Below, piece after piece: positions 42,748-51,320 of a DNA stretch of 64,000 nucleotides (the first letter of the stretch is position 1; each line of letters begins with the position of its first letter). Made by a program: the position numbers and the translations under genes. Under the pieces are notes generated by a model, which worked only from the letters and a program-made list of their open reading frames with translations, was not told the DNA's origin and did not search any database. The stretch covers positions 3,534,001 through 3,598,000 of the forward strand of contig OZ282574.1 in assembly GCA_965641885.1 (NCBI GenBank), written 5' to 3'. Source of the DNA: Pseudophaeobacter sp965641885. Its GTDB lineage: Bacteria > Pseudomonadota > Alphaproteobacteria > Rhodobacterales > Rhodobacteraceae.

Positions 42748-42773
42748 GCGGCCCCTGTCACGGGGCCGCTTTT
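42748..42773 (+). terminator. Rho-independent terminator of cspA
   Basis: GCGGCCCC/GGGGCCGC 8-bp stem, 6-base loop, followed by TTTT. Confidence 0.8.
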
Positions 42774-42799
42774 GCAGCGCCGCTCACCTTTTGCCGCCG

Positions 42800-43465
42800 C
42801 TAACCCTCTGGTTCTGTGCGCGAAATTCTGGAAGCAAGCTGCATTGCCACGGGTCCCAGTGCGGCCACATTCAGTGCCACACCAGCGGCATTTGGGTGAA
42901 TATTGTCAGCCTGCATATAGGCCTGTGCAGCAGCCGGGTCTGCCCCCGCCTTGGCCCGAATACCGGCAAAGGCATCCGGGTGCAGCAGCGCGCCGAATTC
43001 CTCGGCCAGATCAGCATAGATCGCATCAAAACCCGCTTTATACTCTGGGCCATAGTTGCCCGGAGCCGTCATACCCACCAGCAAAACCTGCGTATTCTTG
43101 TCCTGGGCGGCCTGCAGTATTTTTCGCAGGTTCACCTCGGCCTGACCCGGCTGCAGCCCACGCAGCATGTCATTGCCGCCCAAAAGCACGATCACCCCCT
43201 GCGGCTGATCCGCCAGCGTCCAGTCAATACGGGCCGCGCCGCCTGCGGTTGTATCCCCCGAGACCCCGGCATTGCTCAGCGTAACATCCACCCCTTGGCC
43301 GCGCAGCCAGGCCTGCAGCTGCGGCACAAATCCGTCGCCCTGCGCCAGCCCATAGCCCTGCACCAGACTGTCGCCAAAAGCGCTCAGGCGCAGCTCTGCG
43401 GCCCGCCCCTGTGCGGCAAAGGTCGCAAAAATAAAAATCCCCAACAGGGCCCAAACCTTGCGCAT
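42800..43465 (-). CDS. tesA: Arylesterase / lysophospholipase TesA (SGNH hydrolase)
   Basis: A 221-residue periplasmic lipase-like esterase, with a signal peptide (ALLGIFIFATFAAQGRAA). SGNH blocks: LSAFGDSLVQGYGL (nucleophile serine), SNAGVSGDTT, LLGGNDMLRG, and DNIHPNAAGVALN (D-x-x-H). The tesA gene divergent from ybbA-ybbP is a conserved arrangement in many proteobacteria, and here they are 50 bp apart. Broad acyl-ester substrates are known for the family. Confidence 0.93.
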   Translation of the reverse strand: MRKVWALLGIFIFATFAAQGRAAELRLSAFGDSLVQGYGLAQGDGFVPQLQAWLRGQGVDVTLSNAGVSGDTTAGGAARIDWTLADQPQGVIVLLGGNDMLRGLQPGQAEVNLRKILQAAQDKNTQVLLVGMTAPGNYGPEYKAGFDAIYADLAEEFGALLHPDAFAGIRAKAGADPAAAQAYMQADNIHPNAAGVALNVAALGPVAMQLASRISRTEPEG

Positions 43466-43515
43466 CGCGGCAAATGCTCCATATCCGATAGAGTGTATTT
43501 AACAGGCGCGGTATT

Positions 43516-44235
43516 ATGACAGACCCTCAACCACCCGTTCTTCACCTCAAAGATGCGTCTTTGACGCTAAATGGCAATACCGGACCCGTACAAATTTTGC
43601 AGGATATCTCGCTGGATGTTGCCAAGGGTGAGACACTGGGGCTCATTGGTCCGTCCGGTTCAGGAAAATCCTCGCTGCTGATGTTGATGGGCGGGCTAGA
43701 GCTGGCCACCGGCGGCAAGATCGCAGCGCTTGGACAAGACCTGACTGCCATGAACGAAGACGCTCTGGCCCGGTTTCGCCGTGACCACATGGGTGTGGTG
43801 TTCCAGAGCTTTCATCTGATCCCCACCATGACCGCGCTTGAAAACGTCGCAACCCCGCTGGAACTGGCCGGCCGCAGCGACGCCTTTGAACTCGCCCTTG
43901 CCGAACTCGAAGCCGTCGGGCTTGGTCATCGTGCCGGGCATTTCCCCGCGCAGCTGTCGGGTGGCGAGCAGCAACGGGTGGCTCTGGCCCGTGCGCTGGC
44001 GCCGCGCCCGGCAATCCTGTTGGCGGATGAGCCCACCGGCAATCTTGACGAGGCAAATGGCGCCGCTGTGATGGACCTGTTGTTTGGCCTGCGGGATCGC
44101 TCTGGCGCGACCCTGATCATGGTTACGCATGCGCCGGAACTGGCAGCGCGCTGTGACCGGGTGATCCGCCTGCGCGATGGCCGACTGGCTGAACCTCAGG
44201 CAGCATCCCGGGCTACAACCGAGGCGGCAGAATGA
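43516..44235 (+). CDS. ybbA: ABC transporter ATP-binding protein (YbbA type)
   Basis: A 239-residue ATPase of the LolD/MacB-like group. Walker A GPSGSGKSSLLM, Q-loop VFQSFHLIPTMTALENV, signature LSGGEQQRVALARAL, Walker B ILLADEPTGNLD, and the switch histidine MVTHAPEL. It works with the adjacent permease: their genes overlap as ATGA at 44232. Starts ATG 43516. Function of YbbAP is poorly known; linked to extrusion of lipids or small compounds. Confidence 0.92.
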   Translation: MTDPQPPVLHLKDASLTLNGNTGPVQILQDISLDVAKGETLGLIGPSGSGKSSLLMLMGGLELATGGKIAALGQDLTAMNEDALARFRRDHMGVVFQSFHLIPTMTALENVATPLELAGRSDAFELALAELEAVGLGHRAGHFPAQLSGGEQQRVALARALAPRPAILLADEPTGNLDEANGAAVMDLLFGLRDRSGATLIMVTHAPELAARCDRVIRLRDGRLAEPQAASRATTEAAE

Positions 44236-46775
44236 CAGAGGTGACCACGGGGTTGGCCTCTTCTTTCCGTCTAGCCTGGCGCTTTGCCCTGCGTGAGCTG
44301 CGCGGTGGCATCAAAGGCTTTCGCATTTTTCTCGCCTGCCTTGCCTTGGGCGTTGCAGTCATTGCGGCCATCGGCTCTATCCGCGCCTCGATTGAGGCCG
44401 GGCTCACCCAAGAGGGCGCCAGCCTGTTGGGCGGCGATGCCGAACTTACCTTCACCTATCGCTTTGCCAATGACGAAGAACGCGGCTGGATGACCGCGCA
44501 GGCCGAGGCCCTGTCGCAGGTAGTAGAGTTTCGCTCCATGGCCGCTGTCGGCGATGAACGCGGCCTGACCCAGGTCAAGGCCGTCGATGCCGCCTATCCG
44601 CTGGTTGGCACGCTGGTTTTGCAGCCCGACATGCCGCTGGCGACAGCACTGGCCGGAAACGGAGCGCTTCCGGGTGTTGCCATGATGCCAGTGCTGGCCG
44701 ACCGGCTGGGGCTGGCGCCCGGCGACACCGTGCGCTTTGGCACCCAGGACTTTGTGCTGATGGCCACCATCAAAACGGAACCCGACGCCGCCGCCTCGGG
44801 TTTTGCGCTGGGGCCGCGCACGCTGGTCGCGCTGCCCGCGCTGGAAAATTCTGGCCTGTTGGCGCCCGGCTCGCTCTTTTCCACCAAATACCGCCTCACC
44901 CTGCCCGCCGGGACCGACCTCGACGCGCTGCAGACCGAGGCCCGCGCCCAGTTTGAAGACAACGGCATGCGCTGGCGCGATGCCCGCAATGGCGCACCCG
45001 GCATTGCGACCTTTGTCGAACGCTTGGGCGGTTTTCTGGTGCTGGTTGGGCTCTCCGGGCTTGCGGTTGGCGGTGTGGGTGTTTCTGCCGCTGTGCGTGC
45101 CTATCTGGCCACCAAGACAGAAACCATCGCCACCCTGCGCACACTGGGCGCTGAGCGGCAGGTGATCTTCCTGACATATTTCTTGCAGATTGGCGCACTC
45201 ACCCTGCTGGGCGTCGGCATTGGACTGCTGCTTGGCGGGCTGGGGCCGATCCTGCTGGGGCCACTGATTGCAGCGCAACTGCCCTTTCCAGCCCTGTTTG
45301 CGGTCTATCCTGCCACGCTGATAGAGGCAGCACTTTATGGCTTTCTCACCGCCTTTATCTTTGCTCTCTGGCCATTGGCACGCGCAGAGCGCATTCGCGC
45401 CGCCTCATTGTTTCGCGGCGCACTGGGCGAGGCAAGTCATCTTCCGGCGCTGCGCTATATCCTGGCCACAGCACTGGCGCTGGCGGTGCTGGTGGGCTCT
45501 GCCGCCTGGTTTTCGGGGTCGGCCCGGCTCACGCTCTGGACTGCCGGCGGCCTGATGGGCGCATTGCTGGTACTACTGGTCGCTGCCCTGGGTCTGGGCT
45601 GGCTGGCACGGCGTGGCGCAAAGATCAGTCGGGGACGCCCGGCGCTGCGATGGGCGCTGGCGGCGATTGGCACCTCACGGGATGGCGCTGTACCTGCGGT
45701 GCTGGCGCTGGGTCTTGGGCTGACCGTGCTGGCCGCTATCGGCCAGATTGATGGCAATATGCGCCGCGCCATTGCAGGCAACCTGCCTGATGTGGCGCCG
45801 TCCTACTTTTTTGTCGACATCCAGCGCGACCAGATGCCCGCCTTTCTGGCCCGTGTTGAGACCGACCCGGCCGTCAGCAAGGTCGAAAGCGCGCCAATGC
45901 TGCGCGCGGTGATTACCAAAATCAACGGCGTGCCCGCACAGGAGGTCGCAGGCGACCACTGGGTGGTGCGCGGTGATCGCGGCGTCACCTATGCCGCCGC
46001 CCAGCCCAAAGGCACAGAGGTCATAGCAGGCAGCTGGTGGCCGGACGACTACACTGGTCCGCCGCAAGTCAGCTTTGCCGCCGAAGAAGCCGAAGAGCTG
46101 GGGCTATCCCTGGGGGACACCATTACCCTCAACGTGCTGGGGCGCGACATTCAGGCGGCGATCACCAGTTTTCGCAATGTTGATTTTTCCACCGCCGGCA
46201 TGGGGTTTGTGCTGACCCTGAACGAGGCCGCCCTGGCCGGGGCGCCCCATAGTTTTATCGCCACGGTCTATGCCGAACCCGAAGCCGAAGCGCCAATCCT
46301 GCGCGATCTGGCCCGCCAGATGCCCAATATCACGGCCATTCGGGTGCGCGATGCTATTGACAGGGTTTCAGACATTCTGCGGCAACTGGCCGCCGCCACC
46401 AGCTATGGTGCCGCCGCCACCCTGCTCACAGGATTTTTGGTTCTGCTGGGCACCGCCGCTGCAGGAGAGCCCGCCCGCCGCTACGAGGCAGCCTTGCTCA
46501 AAACCCTTGGGGCCTCGCGTCGCAAGATCCTGACAAGCTTTGCGCTGCGCTCGGTCATTCTGGGAGCGGGGGCCGGGTTAGTTGCCCTCAGCGCGGGCAT
46601 TGCCGGCGCCTGGGCGGTCAATATCTACGTCTTTGAAACCAGCTATGTGGTGATCTGGCCCAATGCACTGGCGGTGATTTCAGGCGGCATCCTGACCACG
46701 CTGCTGGCCGGGCTGATTTTTGCCTGGCGCCCACTGGCGGCCCGACCGGCCCGCATCCTGCGCGCCCGGGACTAG
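44232..46775 (+). CDS. ybbP: ABC transporter permease, FtsX family (YbbP type)
   Basis: An 847-residue inner-membrane protein. Layout: membrane segment near residue 30, first periplasmic domain (about 55-260), three further segments, a central pair, a second periplasmic domain (about 500-690) and the last three segments with the FtsX signature AALLKTLGASRRKILTSF and GFLTAFIFALWPLARAERIRAASLFRG. The duplicated architecture with ten segments matches YbbP. Translationally coupled to ybbA by a 4-bp overlap. Confidence 0.92.
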   Translation: MTEVTTGLASSFRLAWRFALRELRGGIKGFRIFLACLALGVAVIAAIGSIRASIEAGLTQEGASLLGGDAELTFTYRFANDEERGWMTAQAEALSQVVEFRSMAAVGDERGLTQVKAVDAAYPLVGTLVLQPDMPLATALAGNGALPGVAMMPVLADRLGLAPGDTVRFGTQDFVLMATIKTEPDAAASGFALGPRTLVALPALENSGLLAPGSLFSTKYRLTLPAGTDLDALQTEARAQFEDNGMRWRDARNGAPGIATFVERLGGFLVLVGLSGLAVGGVGVSAAVRAYLATKTETIATLRTLGAERQVIFLTYFLQIGALTLLGVGIGLLLGGLGPILLGPLIAAQLPFPALFAVYPATLIEAALYGFLTAFIFALWPLARAERIRAASLFRGALGEASHLPALRYILATALALAVLVGSAAWFSGSARLTLWTAGGLMGALLVLLVAALGLGWLARRGAKISRGRPALRWALAAIGTSRDGAVPAVLALGLGLTVLAAIGQIDGNMRRAIAGNLPDVAPSYFFVDIQRDQMPAFLARVETDPAVSKVESAPMLRAVITKINGVPAQEVAGDHWVVRGDRGVTYAAAQPKGTEVIAGSWWPDDYTGPPQVSFAAEEAEELGLSLGDTITLNVLGRDIQAAITSFRNVDFSTAGMGFVLTLNEAALAGAPHSFIATVYAEPEAEAPILRDLARQMPNITAIRVRDAIDRVSDILRQLAAATSYGAAATLLTGFLVLLGTAAAGEPARRYEAALLKTLGASRRKILTSFALRSVILGAGAGLVALSAGIAGAWAVNIYVFETSYVVIWPNALAVISGGILTTLLAGLIFAWRPLAARPARILRARD

Positions 46776-46805
46776 CCCCAGCCTGCATGCAAACCGCTTA
46801 AAACT

Positions 46806-46849
46806 AAAAACCCCAAGCCAGATCAGGTCAGATCTGGCTTGGGGTTTTT
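46806..46849. terminator. Bidirectional terminator between ybbP and nsrR
   Basis: A perfect 19-bp stem (46806-46824 with 46831-46849) around loop AGGTCA, with A-tract on the left arm and T-tract on the right, so it works in both directions for the convergent genes. Confidence 0.95.
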
Positions 46850-46878
46850 TCCGTTTTGGCGCAAGTTTCCCCTGTTGG

Positions 46879-47346
46879 TCAGCTGGCCACAGCCGTTTGC
46901 CGCGCGCCGCAGGCCACGGGCTGCAGGATGCGCATGAGATCATGATTGTCACAGACCAGCGACTCAAGCGTGATATCATCCAGAGAGGCATAAAAGGCCT
47001 GCGCCGCATCAGCCAGTGCAACCTTCAGGCGGCAGGCGCTTGAGAGGGGACAGGTATTGTCAGCATCAGCAAAGCATTCCACCATCGGCAGCGCGCCCTC
47101 GACATGGCGAAAGACATCGCCAACCTTGATCTCTGAGGTGCTCCGCCCCAGGGTCATGCCGCCATTACGGCCCCTCTGGGTGTGCAGATAGCCAAGCTGG
47201 CTCAACTGATTGATCACCTGCGCCAAATGGTTCTCGGAGATATTGCAACACTCTGCGATTTCGGCTTTTGTGACCAGACGCTCGGCGTTTGCCGCACAGT
47301 ACATCAGCAAACGGACGGCAATGTTGGTCCTTTTTGTAATGCGCAT
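46879..47346 (-). CDS. nsrR: NO-responsive Rrf2-family repressor NsrR
   Basis: A 155-residue Rrf2 winged-helix regulator. Start MRITKRTNIAVRLLMYCA with RNGGMTLGRS wing. Three cysteines at 91, 99 and 105 (VECFADADNTCPLSSACRL) match the [4Fe-4S] cluster ligands of NsrR, rather than the spacing of IscR. NsrR represses nitric-oxide detoxification genes and is relieved when NO attacks the cluster. ATG at 47346 follows GGGAG. It is divergent from the gamma-glutamylcyclotransferase-like gene, with an FNR-type site between them. Confidence 0.88.
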   Translation of the reverse strand: MRITKRTNIAVRLLMYCAANAERLVTKAEIAECCNISENHLAQVINQLSQLGYLHTQRGRNGGMTLGRSTSEIKVGDVFRHVEGALPMVECFADADNTCPLSSACRLKVALADAAQAFYASLDDITLESLVCDNHDLMRILQPVACGARQTAVAS

Positions 47347-47405
47347 GGTCTGGCTCCCGCTGTTATTCCCTTGCAGTGTTATTGCACAGACCCACAAAAA
47401 GAAGT

Positions 47406-47419
47406 TTGACATACATCAA
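47406..47419. promoter_or_regulatory. FNR/FnrL-type binding site
   Basis: TTGACatacATCAA matches the FNR consensus TTGAT-N4-ATCAA at nine of ten positions. It lies 60 bp ahead of nsrR and 33 bp before the next plus-strand gene. Confidence 0.6.
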
Positions 47420-47451
47420 TGGAAACAGGGCAAATACGGAAAGACGATCAA

Positions 47452-48051
47452 ATGAAGCCTCCTCCTTACTTCTTTGGCTATGGCAGCCTGGTCAATACAG
47501 CGACCCATGACTACCTTGACCCGCAGCCTGCCCGCCTCAGCGGCTGGCAGCGCAGCTGGTGCCATACCGCCCTGCGCGATGTGGCCTTCCTAACGGTCGT
47601 CCCCGCCCCTCAGGCGCAGATTGACGGCTTAATCGCCGCCGTCCCAGAGGCCGATTGGCGCGCATTGGATCAACGTGAATACGCCTATGCCCGCCTGCCC
47701 GCCAACCAGTCGATCCGTCATCCTCTTGCCTGCCAGCCTGAGACGCAGCCTGAGATGCAGCCTGAGATGCAACCTGAGATTTCGTTCTATGCGGTGCCGC
47801 AGGAGGCCCAGAACCAGGGCAGTCAGCGCCATCCCATTCTGCTGAGCTATCTGGACGTGGTGGTGCAGGGCTATCTGCAGGTGTTTGGCGAGGCCGGTGT
47901 CAGCGATTTCTTTGCCACCACCACGGGCTGGGAGGCCCCTGTTCTCAACGACCGCAGCGCGCCTCGTTATCCACGCCATCAGGCGCTGGCCCCAGCTGAG
48001 TGCCAATTGGTGGATCACCACCTCGCGCGCCTCGGCGTCCGGCGCATCTGA
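47452..48051 (+). CDS. Gamma-glutamylcyclotransferase-like (GGCT) family protein
   Basis: A 199-residue protein of the GGCT/AIG2 fold. The N-terminal YFFGYGSLVNTATHDY is the diagnostic Y-G-S-L loop; WHRTALRDV-like stretch is WCHTALRDVAFL, followed by AVPEADWRALDQREYAY, with the conserved catalytic-region glutamate. The enzyme class frees 5-oxoproline from gamma-glutamyl compounds. Insertion QPETQPEMQPEMQPE at about residues 97-110 is encoded by a 12-bp tandem repeat, not a family feature. ATG at 47452 follows GGAAAGA. Confidence 0.8.
   Translation: MKPPPYFFGYGSLVNTATHDYLDPQPARLSGWQRSWCHTALRDVAFLTVVPAPQAQIDGLIAAVPEADWRALDQREYAYARLPANQSIRHPLACQPETQPEMQPEMQPEISFYAVPQEAQNQGSQRHPILLSYLDVVVQGYLQVFGEAGVSDFFATTTGWEAPVLNDRSAPRYPRHQALAPAECQLVDHHLARLGVRRI
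47734..47781 (+). repeat. 12-bp in-frame tandem repeat, four units
   Basis: CAGCCTGAGACG (47734), CAGCCTGAGATG (47746), the same again (47758) and CAACCTGAGATT (47770) encode four Q-P-E-(M/T/I) units inside the GGCT protein. Confidence 0.9.
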
Positions 48052-48361
48052 CGCGCCCAGCCCCCCCCTGATCTCACCACCGCATGAAGCCACTGAGCCA
48101 GACGAGACTTCTGTAGGCTCCCACGCCGGGCGGCAGCCCGGCGCCCGGCCCAACTGCGCAGGGCCCTTCACGCAAGGGCCCGGAACAGGCGGGAGCATTG
48201 GGGGCAGAAGATTTAATCGCGCCACCTCACAGCACACAAGCGTACAACACAAGGGTGCTGACAACAAAGGCGGCGCCTGTCAGCACCGCCTCATATCAAT
48301 CAACGTCACACTTCCTCTCAACCTCGCCAGACGCGCCCAACGGGCGCTACAGGGCGCGAGA
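48052..48361. other. 310-bp region between convergent GGCT and gltX genes
   Basis: Three dyads and no gene: CGCCGGGC/GCCCGGCG (48124-48143), GGGCCCTT/AAGGGCCC (48161-48181), GGTGCTGACA/TGTCAGCACC (48254-48287). The second has the size of a terminator stem but lacks a U-tract. Confidence 0.55.
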
Positions 48362-49687
48362 TCAGCCGCGCGCCTGCACGACCGTCATCAGAGCCAAAAG
48401 CGCGCTCATGTCAGGGCCACGTTCTTTGCCGGTCACGGCTTTGCGCAGCGGCATGAACAGGCCCTTACCCTTGCGTCCAGTGGCCTCTTTCACCGCAGTG
48501 GTCCAGCTCTTCCAGGTCTCATCGTCGTAGGGACCCTCGGGCAACAGCGCCATGGCCTCAGCGATGAACTCTTTATCCTCATCGGCAATCAAGGGTGCTG
48601 CACCCTCGCGGCAAAGATCCCACCACTCCCCAAGGTCCTTCAGCGTGGTGATGTTTTCCTTCGCCATCGCCCAGAAGCCCTCCTGCTTTTCAGCGGGAAC
48701 ACCCAGTGCGTCGACATGCGGCTTCACATCCGCAAGCGACAGCGACTGCAAATAGCGCGCCGTCAGCGGGTACAAATCCTCGACGTCGAATTTGGTCGGG
48801 GCCGCGCCAAAGCGGTTGATGTCAAAGCCCTCGATCAGCTCAGCCATCTCACGGCGCACTTCCACCGGGTCAGACGAGCCCAGCCGCGCCATAAGGCTCA
48901 GCAGCGCCATAGGCTGCACGCCTGCTTCACGCAGATCCCGCAGTGCCAGAGTGCCCAGCCGTTTCGACAGGGCTTCGCCCTGCGGGCCGGTCAATAGCGA
49001 GTGATGGGCAAATGCGGGCACGCTGCCGCCCAGCGCCTTGATGATCTGGATCTGGGTCGCGGTATTGGTCACATGGTCAGAGCCGCGCACCACATTGGTG
49101 ACGCCCATCTCGGTGTCGTCCACAACGGAGGCCAATGTGTAGAGAAACTGACCATCGCCACGGATCAAGACGGGATCGGAAACTGACGCGGCATCAATCG
49201 AGATATCGCCCAGAACACCATCGTTCCATTCAATCCGCTCCTGGTCCAGCCTGAACCGCCAGACCCCGTTGCCGCGCTCTGCGCGCAGGGCTTCTTTCTC
49301 TGCGTCAGACAAGGCAAGGGCTGCGCGGTCATAGACCGGCGGTTTGCCCATGTTGAGCTGTTTCTTCCGCTTCAGGTCCAGCTCTGTCGGGGTCTCGAAG
49401 GCCTCATAGAAACGGCCAATGCGGCGCAGCTCATCAGCGGCGGCAACATAGCGCTCCAGCCGCTCCGACTGACGCTCAACCCGGTCCCAGGTCAGGCCAA
49501 GCCAGTCCAGGTCCTGCTTGATCGCATCGACATATTCTTCTTTCGACCGCTCAGGATCGGTGTCGTCAATGCGCAGAATAAATTCGCCGCCCGCCTTACG
49601 GGCAATCAAAAAGTTCATCAGCGCGGTACGCAGATTGCCAACATGGATATAACCAGTGGGCGATGGGGCAAAACGGGTGGTGGTCAT
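48362..49687 (-). CDS. gltX: Glutamyl-tRNA synthetase
   Basis: A 441-residue class I synthetase. HIGH-type motif GYIHVGNLRTALMNFLIA, then LRIDDTDPERS for glutamate/ATP; KMSKS-type motif ALSKRLGTLALRDLREAG. Length is slightly short for the family (about 470). ATG at 49687 follows AGGAGA; the upstream in-frame stretch has no site. Alphaproteobacteria often carry two gltX copies, one of which charges tRNA-Gln first; a single copy is seen here, so which type it is cannot be decided. Confidence 0.94.
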   Translation of the reverse strand: MTTTRFAPSPTGYIHVGNLRTALMNFLIARKAGGEFILRIDDTDPERSKEEYVDAIKQDLDWLGLTWDRVERQSERLERYVAAADELRRIGRFYEAFETPTELDLKRKKQLNMGKPPVYDRAALALSDAEKEALRAERGNGVWRFRLDQERIEWNDGVLGDISIDAASVSDPVLIRGDGQFLYTLASVVDDTEMGVTNVVRGSDHVTNTATQIQIIKALGGSVPAFAHHSLLTGPQGEALSKRLGTLALRDLREAGVQPMALLSLMARLGSSDPVEVRREMAELIEGFDINRFGAAPTKFDVEDLYPLTARYLQSLSLADVKPHVDALGVPAEKQEGFWAMAKENITTLKDLGEWWDLCREGAAPLIADEDKEFIAEAMALLPEGPYDDETWKSWTTAVKEATGRKGKGLFMPLRKAVTGKERGPDMSALLALMTVVQARG

Positions 49688-49817
49688 GACATGTCTCCTG
49701 TTGCCTTGCCCCATGTCACACGGGCGGCATTTTGTCCAGTTTAGCAGACCTGTCCCGCGCTAATTTTGACGTGCACCAAAGCCCCGAAACCAGAAACCGC
49801 AGCAGGCCCCGGCGAAG

Positions 49818-51125
49818 TTATTTCGAAAACCGAGACAGCCGGAAGTCATGCGGATCCACCACGGGCGCATCGCCCGTGACCAGATCTGCAGTCAGACGCC
49901 CCGCGGCAGGACCAATGCCAAAGCCATGGCCGCTATAGCCGGTCGACACGAACAACCCCGGCAAATCATCCACCTGCGAGATCACCGGCACAGCATCAGG
50001 GGTCACATCAATCAAGCCCCCCCAGCTTTGCACAACATCGGCGGACTGCAGCACGGGAAAGACACTCTGTGCCGCCTCCCAGGCCTGCTTGATCGCCTTT
50101 TGCGATGGCGCCGGGTCCAGAATGCGGGACTTCTCAAACGGAGTGGTCTGCTGTGACGACCAGCTCCGGGCCTGCGCCGCCTCCTCGCGCCAGCGGCCAG
50201 AGCCAAAGAAGCGCAACTGCAAGGAGCGCCATTCCTCCAGATAGCTGGGCAGGAATTTCAAGCCAAGCCGCAGGCTATCGGGAACGATATCAACAATATT
50301 CTCAGTGCCATTGGCAATGGTATAGCCACCATCCAGTCGTTTTCGCAGCGAGAAGCCCGCATTCCAGATCGCAGTTTCCGGTCCCCCCTGCACCGGTGAG
50401 GTGCGCAGGACCGAATTCAAAACCTTCAGTTGCGGCAGGTTGATACCAGCATTGCCCAGAAACAGCCGCGACCAGGCGCCGCCAGCCACAACCACAGCCG
50501 AACAGGCCACCCGGCCCCGTTCTGTCATCACACCACTGATCCGGCCACCTTCCGTCTCGACCGAGCGCACCGCGCATTCGGTCATGACCTTGGCGCCCGC
50601 CGCCTGTGCCGCCAACGCAATCGCATGCGTGGCCAGCTGCGGCTCAGCCCGCCCGTCCTGAGGCGTGTAATACCCGGAAATGACTTTGCTCTGATGTCCG
50701 GGCATCACCTGATTCAACTGATCCCCCCGCAGCATCTGCCCCGGTAAATCCATCGCTGCCAGATGCGGTGCCCAGGCTTCCAGCTTGGCCTCTTCACGCC
50801 CGCGCTCGGCTGTATAGACAATCCCTGAGCGCTGATAGCCGGTGGCATGTCCGGTGCGGGCATCCAGCCCCTCCCAGATTCGCATGGCCTCGGCCATCAG
50901 GGGCAATTCACGCGGATCACGCTGTGAAATACGCACCCAGCCCCAATTGCGCGAGCTTTGCTCGCCAGCAATCTGGCCCTTCTCACAGAGCAGTACCGAA
51001 TGGCCGCGCTCGGCAAGCTCCAGCGCGGTCGAAGCACCAATGATGCCGCCGCCAACAACAACCGCGTCAACGCGTTTGGGCAGAGCAAGATCGGCTTGGA
51101 AATGGGGCAGCTTAGGTCCAGGCAT
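49818..51125 (-). CDS. FAD-dependent amino-acid oxidase-like protein (DadA/DAO family)
   Basis: A 435-residue flavoprotein. FAD-binding loop VDAVVVGGGIIGASTALELAERG at the start, then SSRNWGWVRISQRDPREL, and the C-terminal STGYSGHGFGIGPAAGRLTADL, the pattern of glycine/D-amino-acid dehydrogenases and sarcosine-oxidase-like enzymes. It probably feeds electrons from an amino or imino acid to the respiratory chain. Substrate unknown. ATG at 51125. No uptake genes adjoin. Confidence 0.85.
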   Translation of the reverse strand: MPGPKLPHFQADLALPKRVDAVVVGGGIIGASTALELAERGHSVLLCEKGQIAGEQSSRNWGWVRISQRDPRELPLMAEAMRIWEGLDARTGHATGYQRSGIVYTAERGREEAKLEAWAPHLAAMDLPGQMLRGDQLNQVMPGHQSKVISGYYTPQDGRAEPQLATHAIALAAQAAGAKVMTECAVRSVETEGGRISGVMTERGRVACSAVVVAGGAWSRLFLGNAGINLPQLKVLNSVLRTSPVQGGPETAIWNAGFSLRKRLDGGYTIANGTENIVDIVPDSLRLGLKFLPSYLEEWRSLQLRFFGSGRWREEAAQARSWSSQQTTPFEKSRILDPAPSQKAIKQAWEAAQSVFPVLQSADVVQSWGGLIDVTPDAVPVISQVDDLPGLFVSTGYSGHGFGIGPAAGRLTADLVTGDAPVVDPHDFRLSRFSK

Positions 51126-51320
51126 AACGTGGTCTATGCCGCGCGTTTTGCTGTGGGTCTAGGGGACAAAACAGCCCTCGCCCTGCCCGTTAACAAAATG
51201 TGATTTTTGGGTCGCATCATCGGTTCTCTTGCGTAGTTTTTTGCCACTTAATTCCCTGAAAATCATGAGAAAACAACTTGAAATCCACTGTGACACCGCG
51301 TCATCCTCTCAAGACAATTC

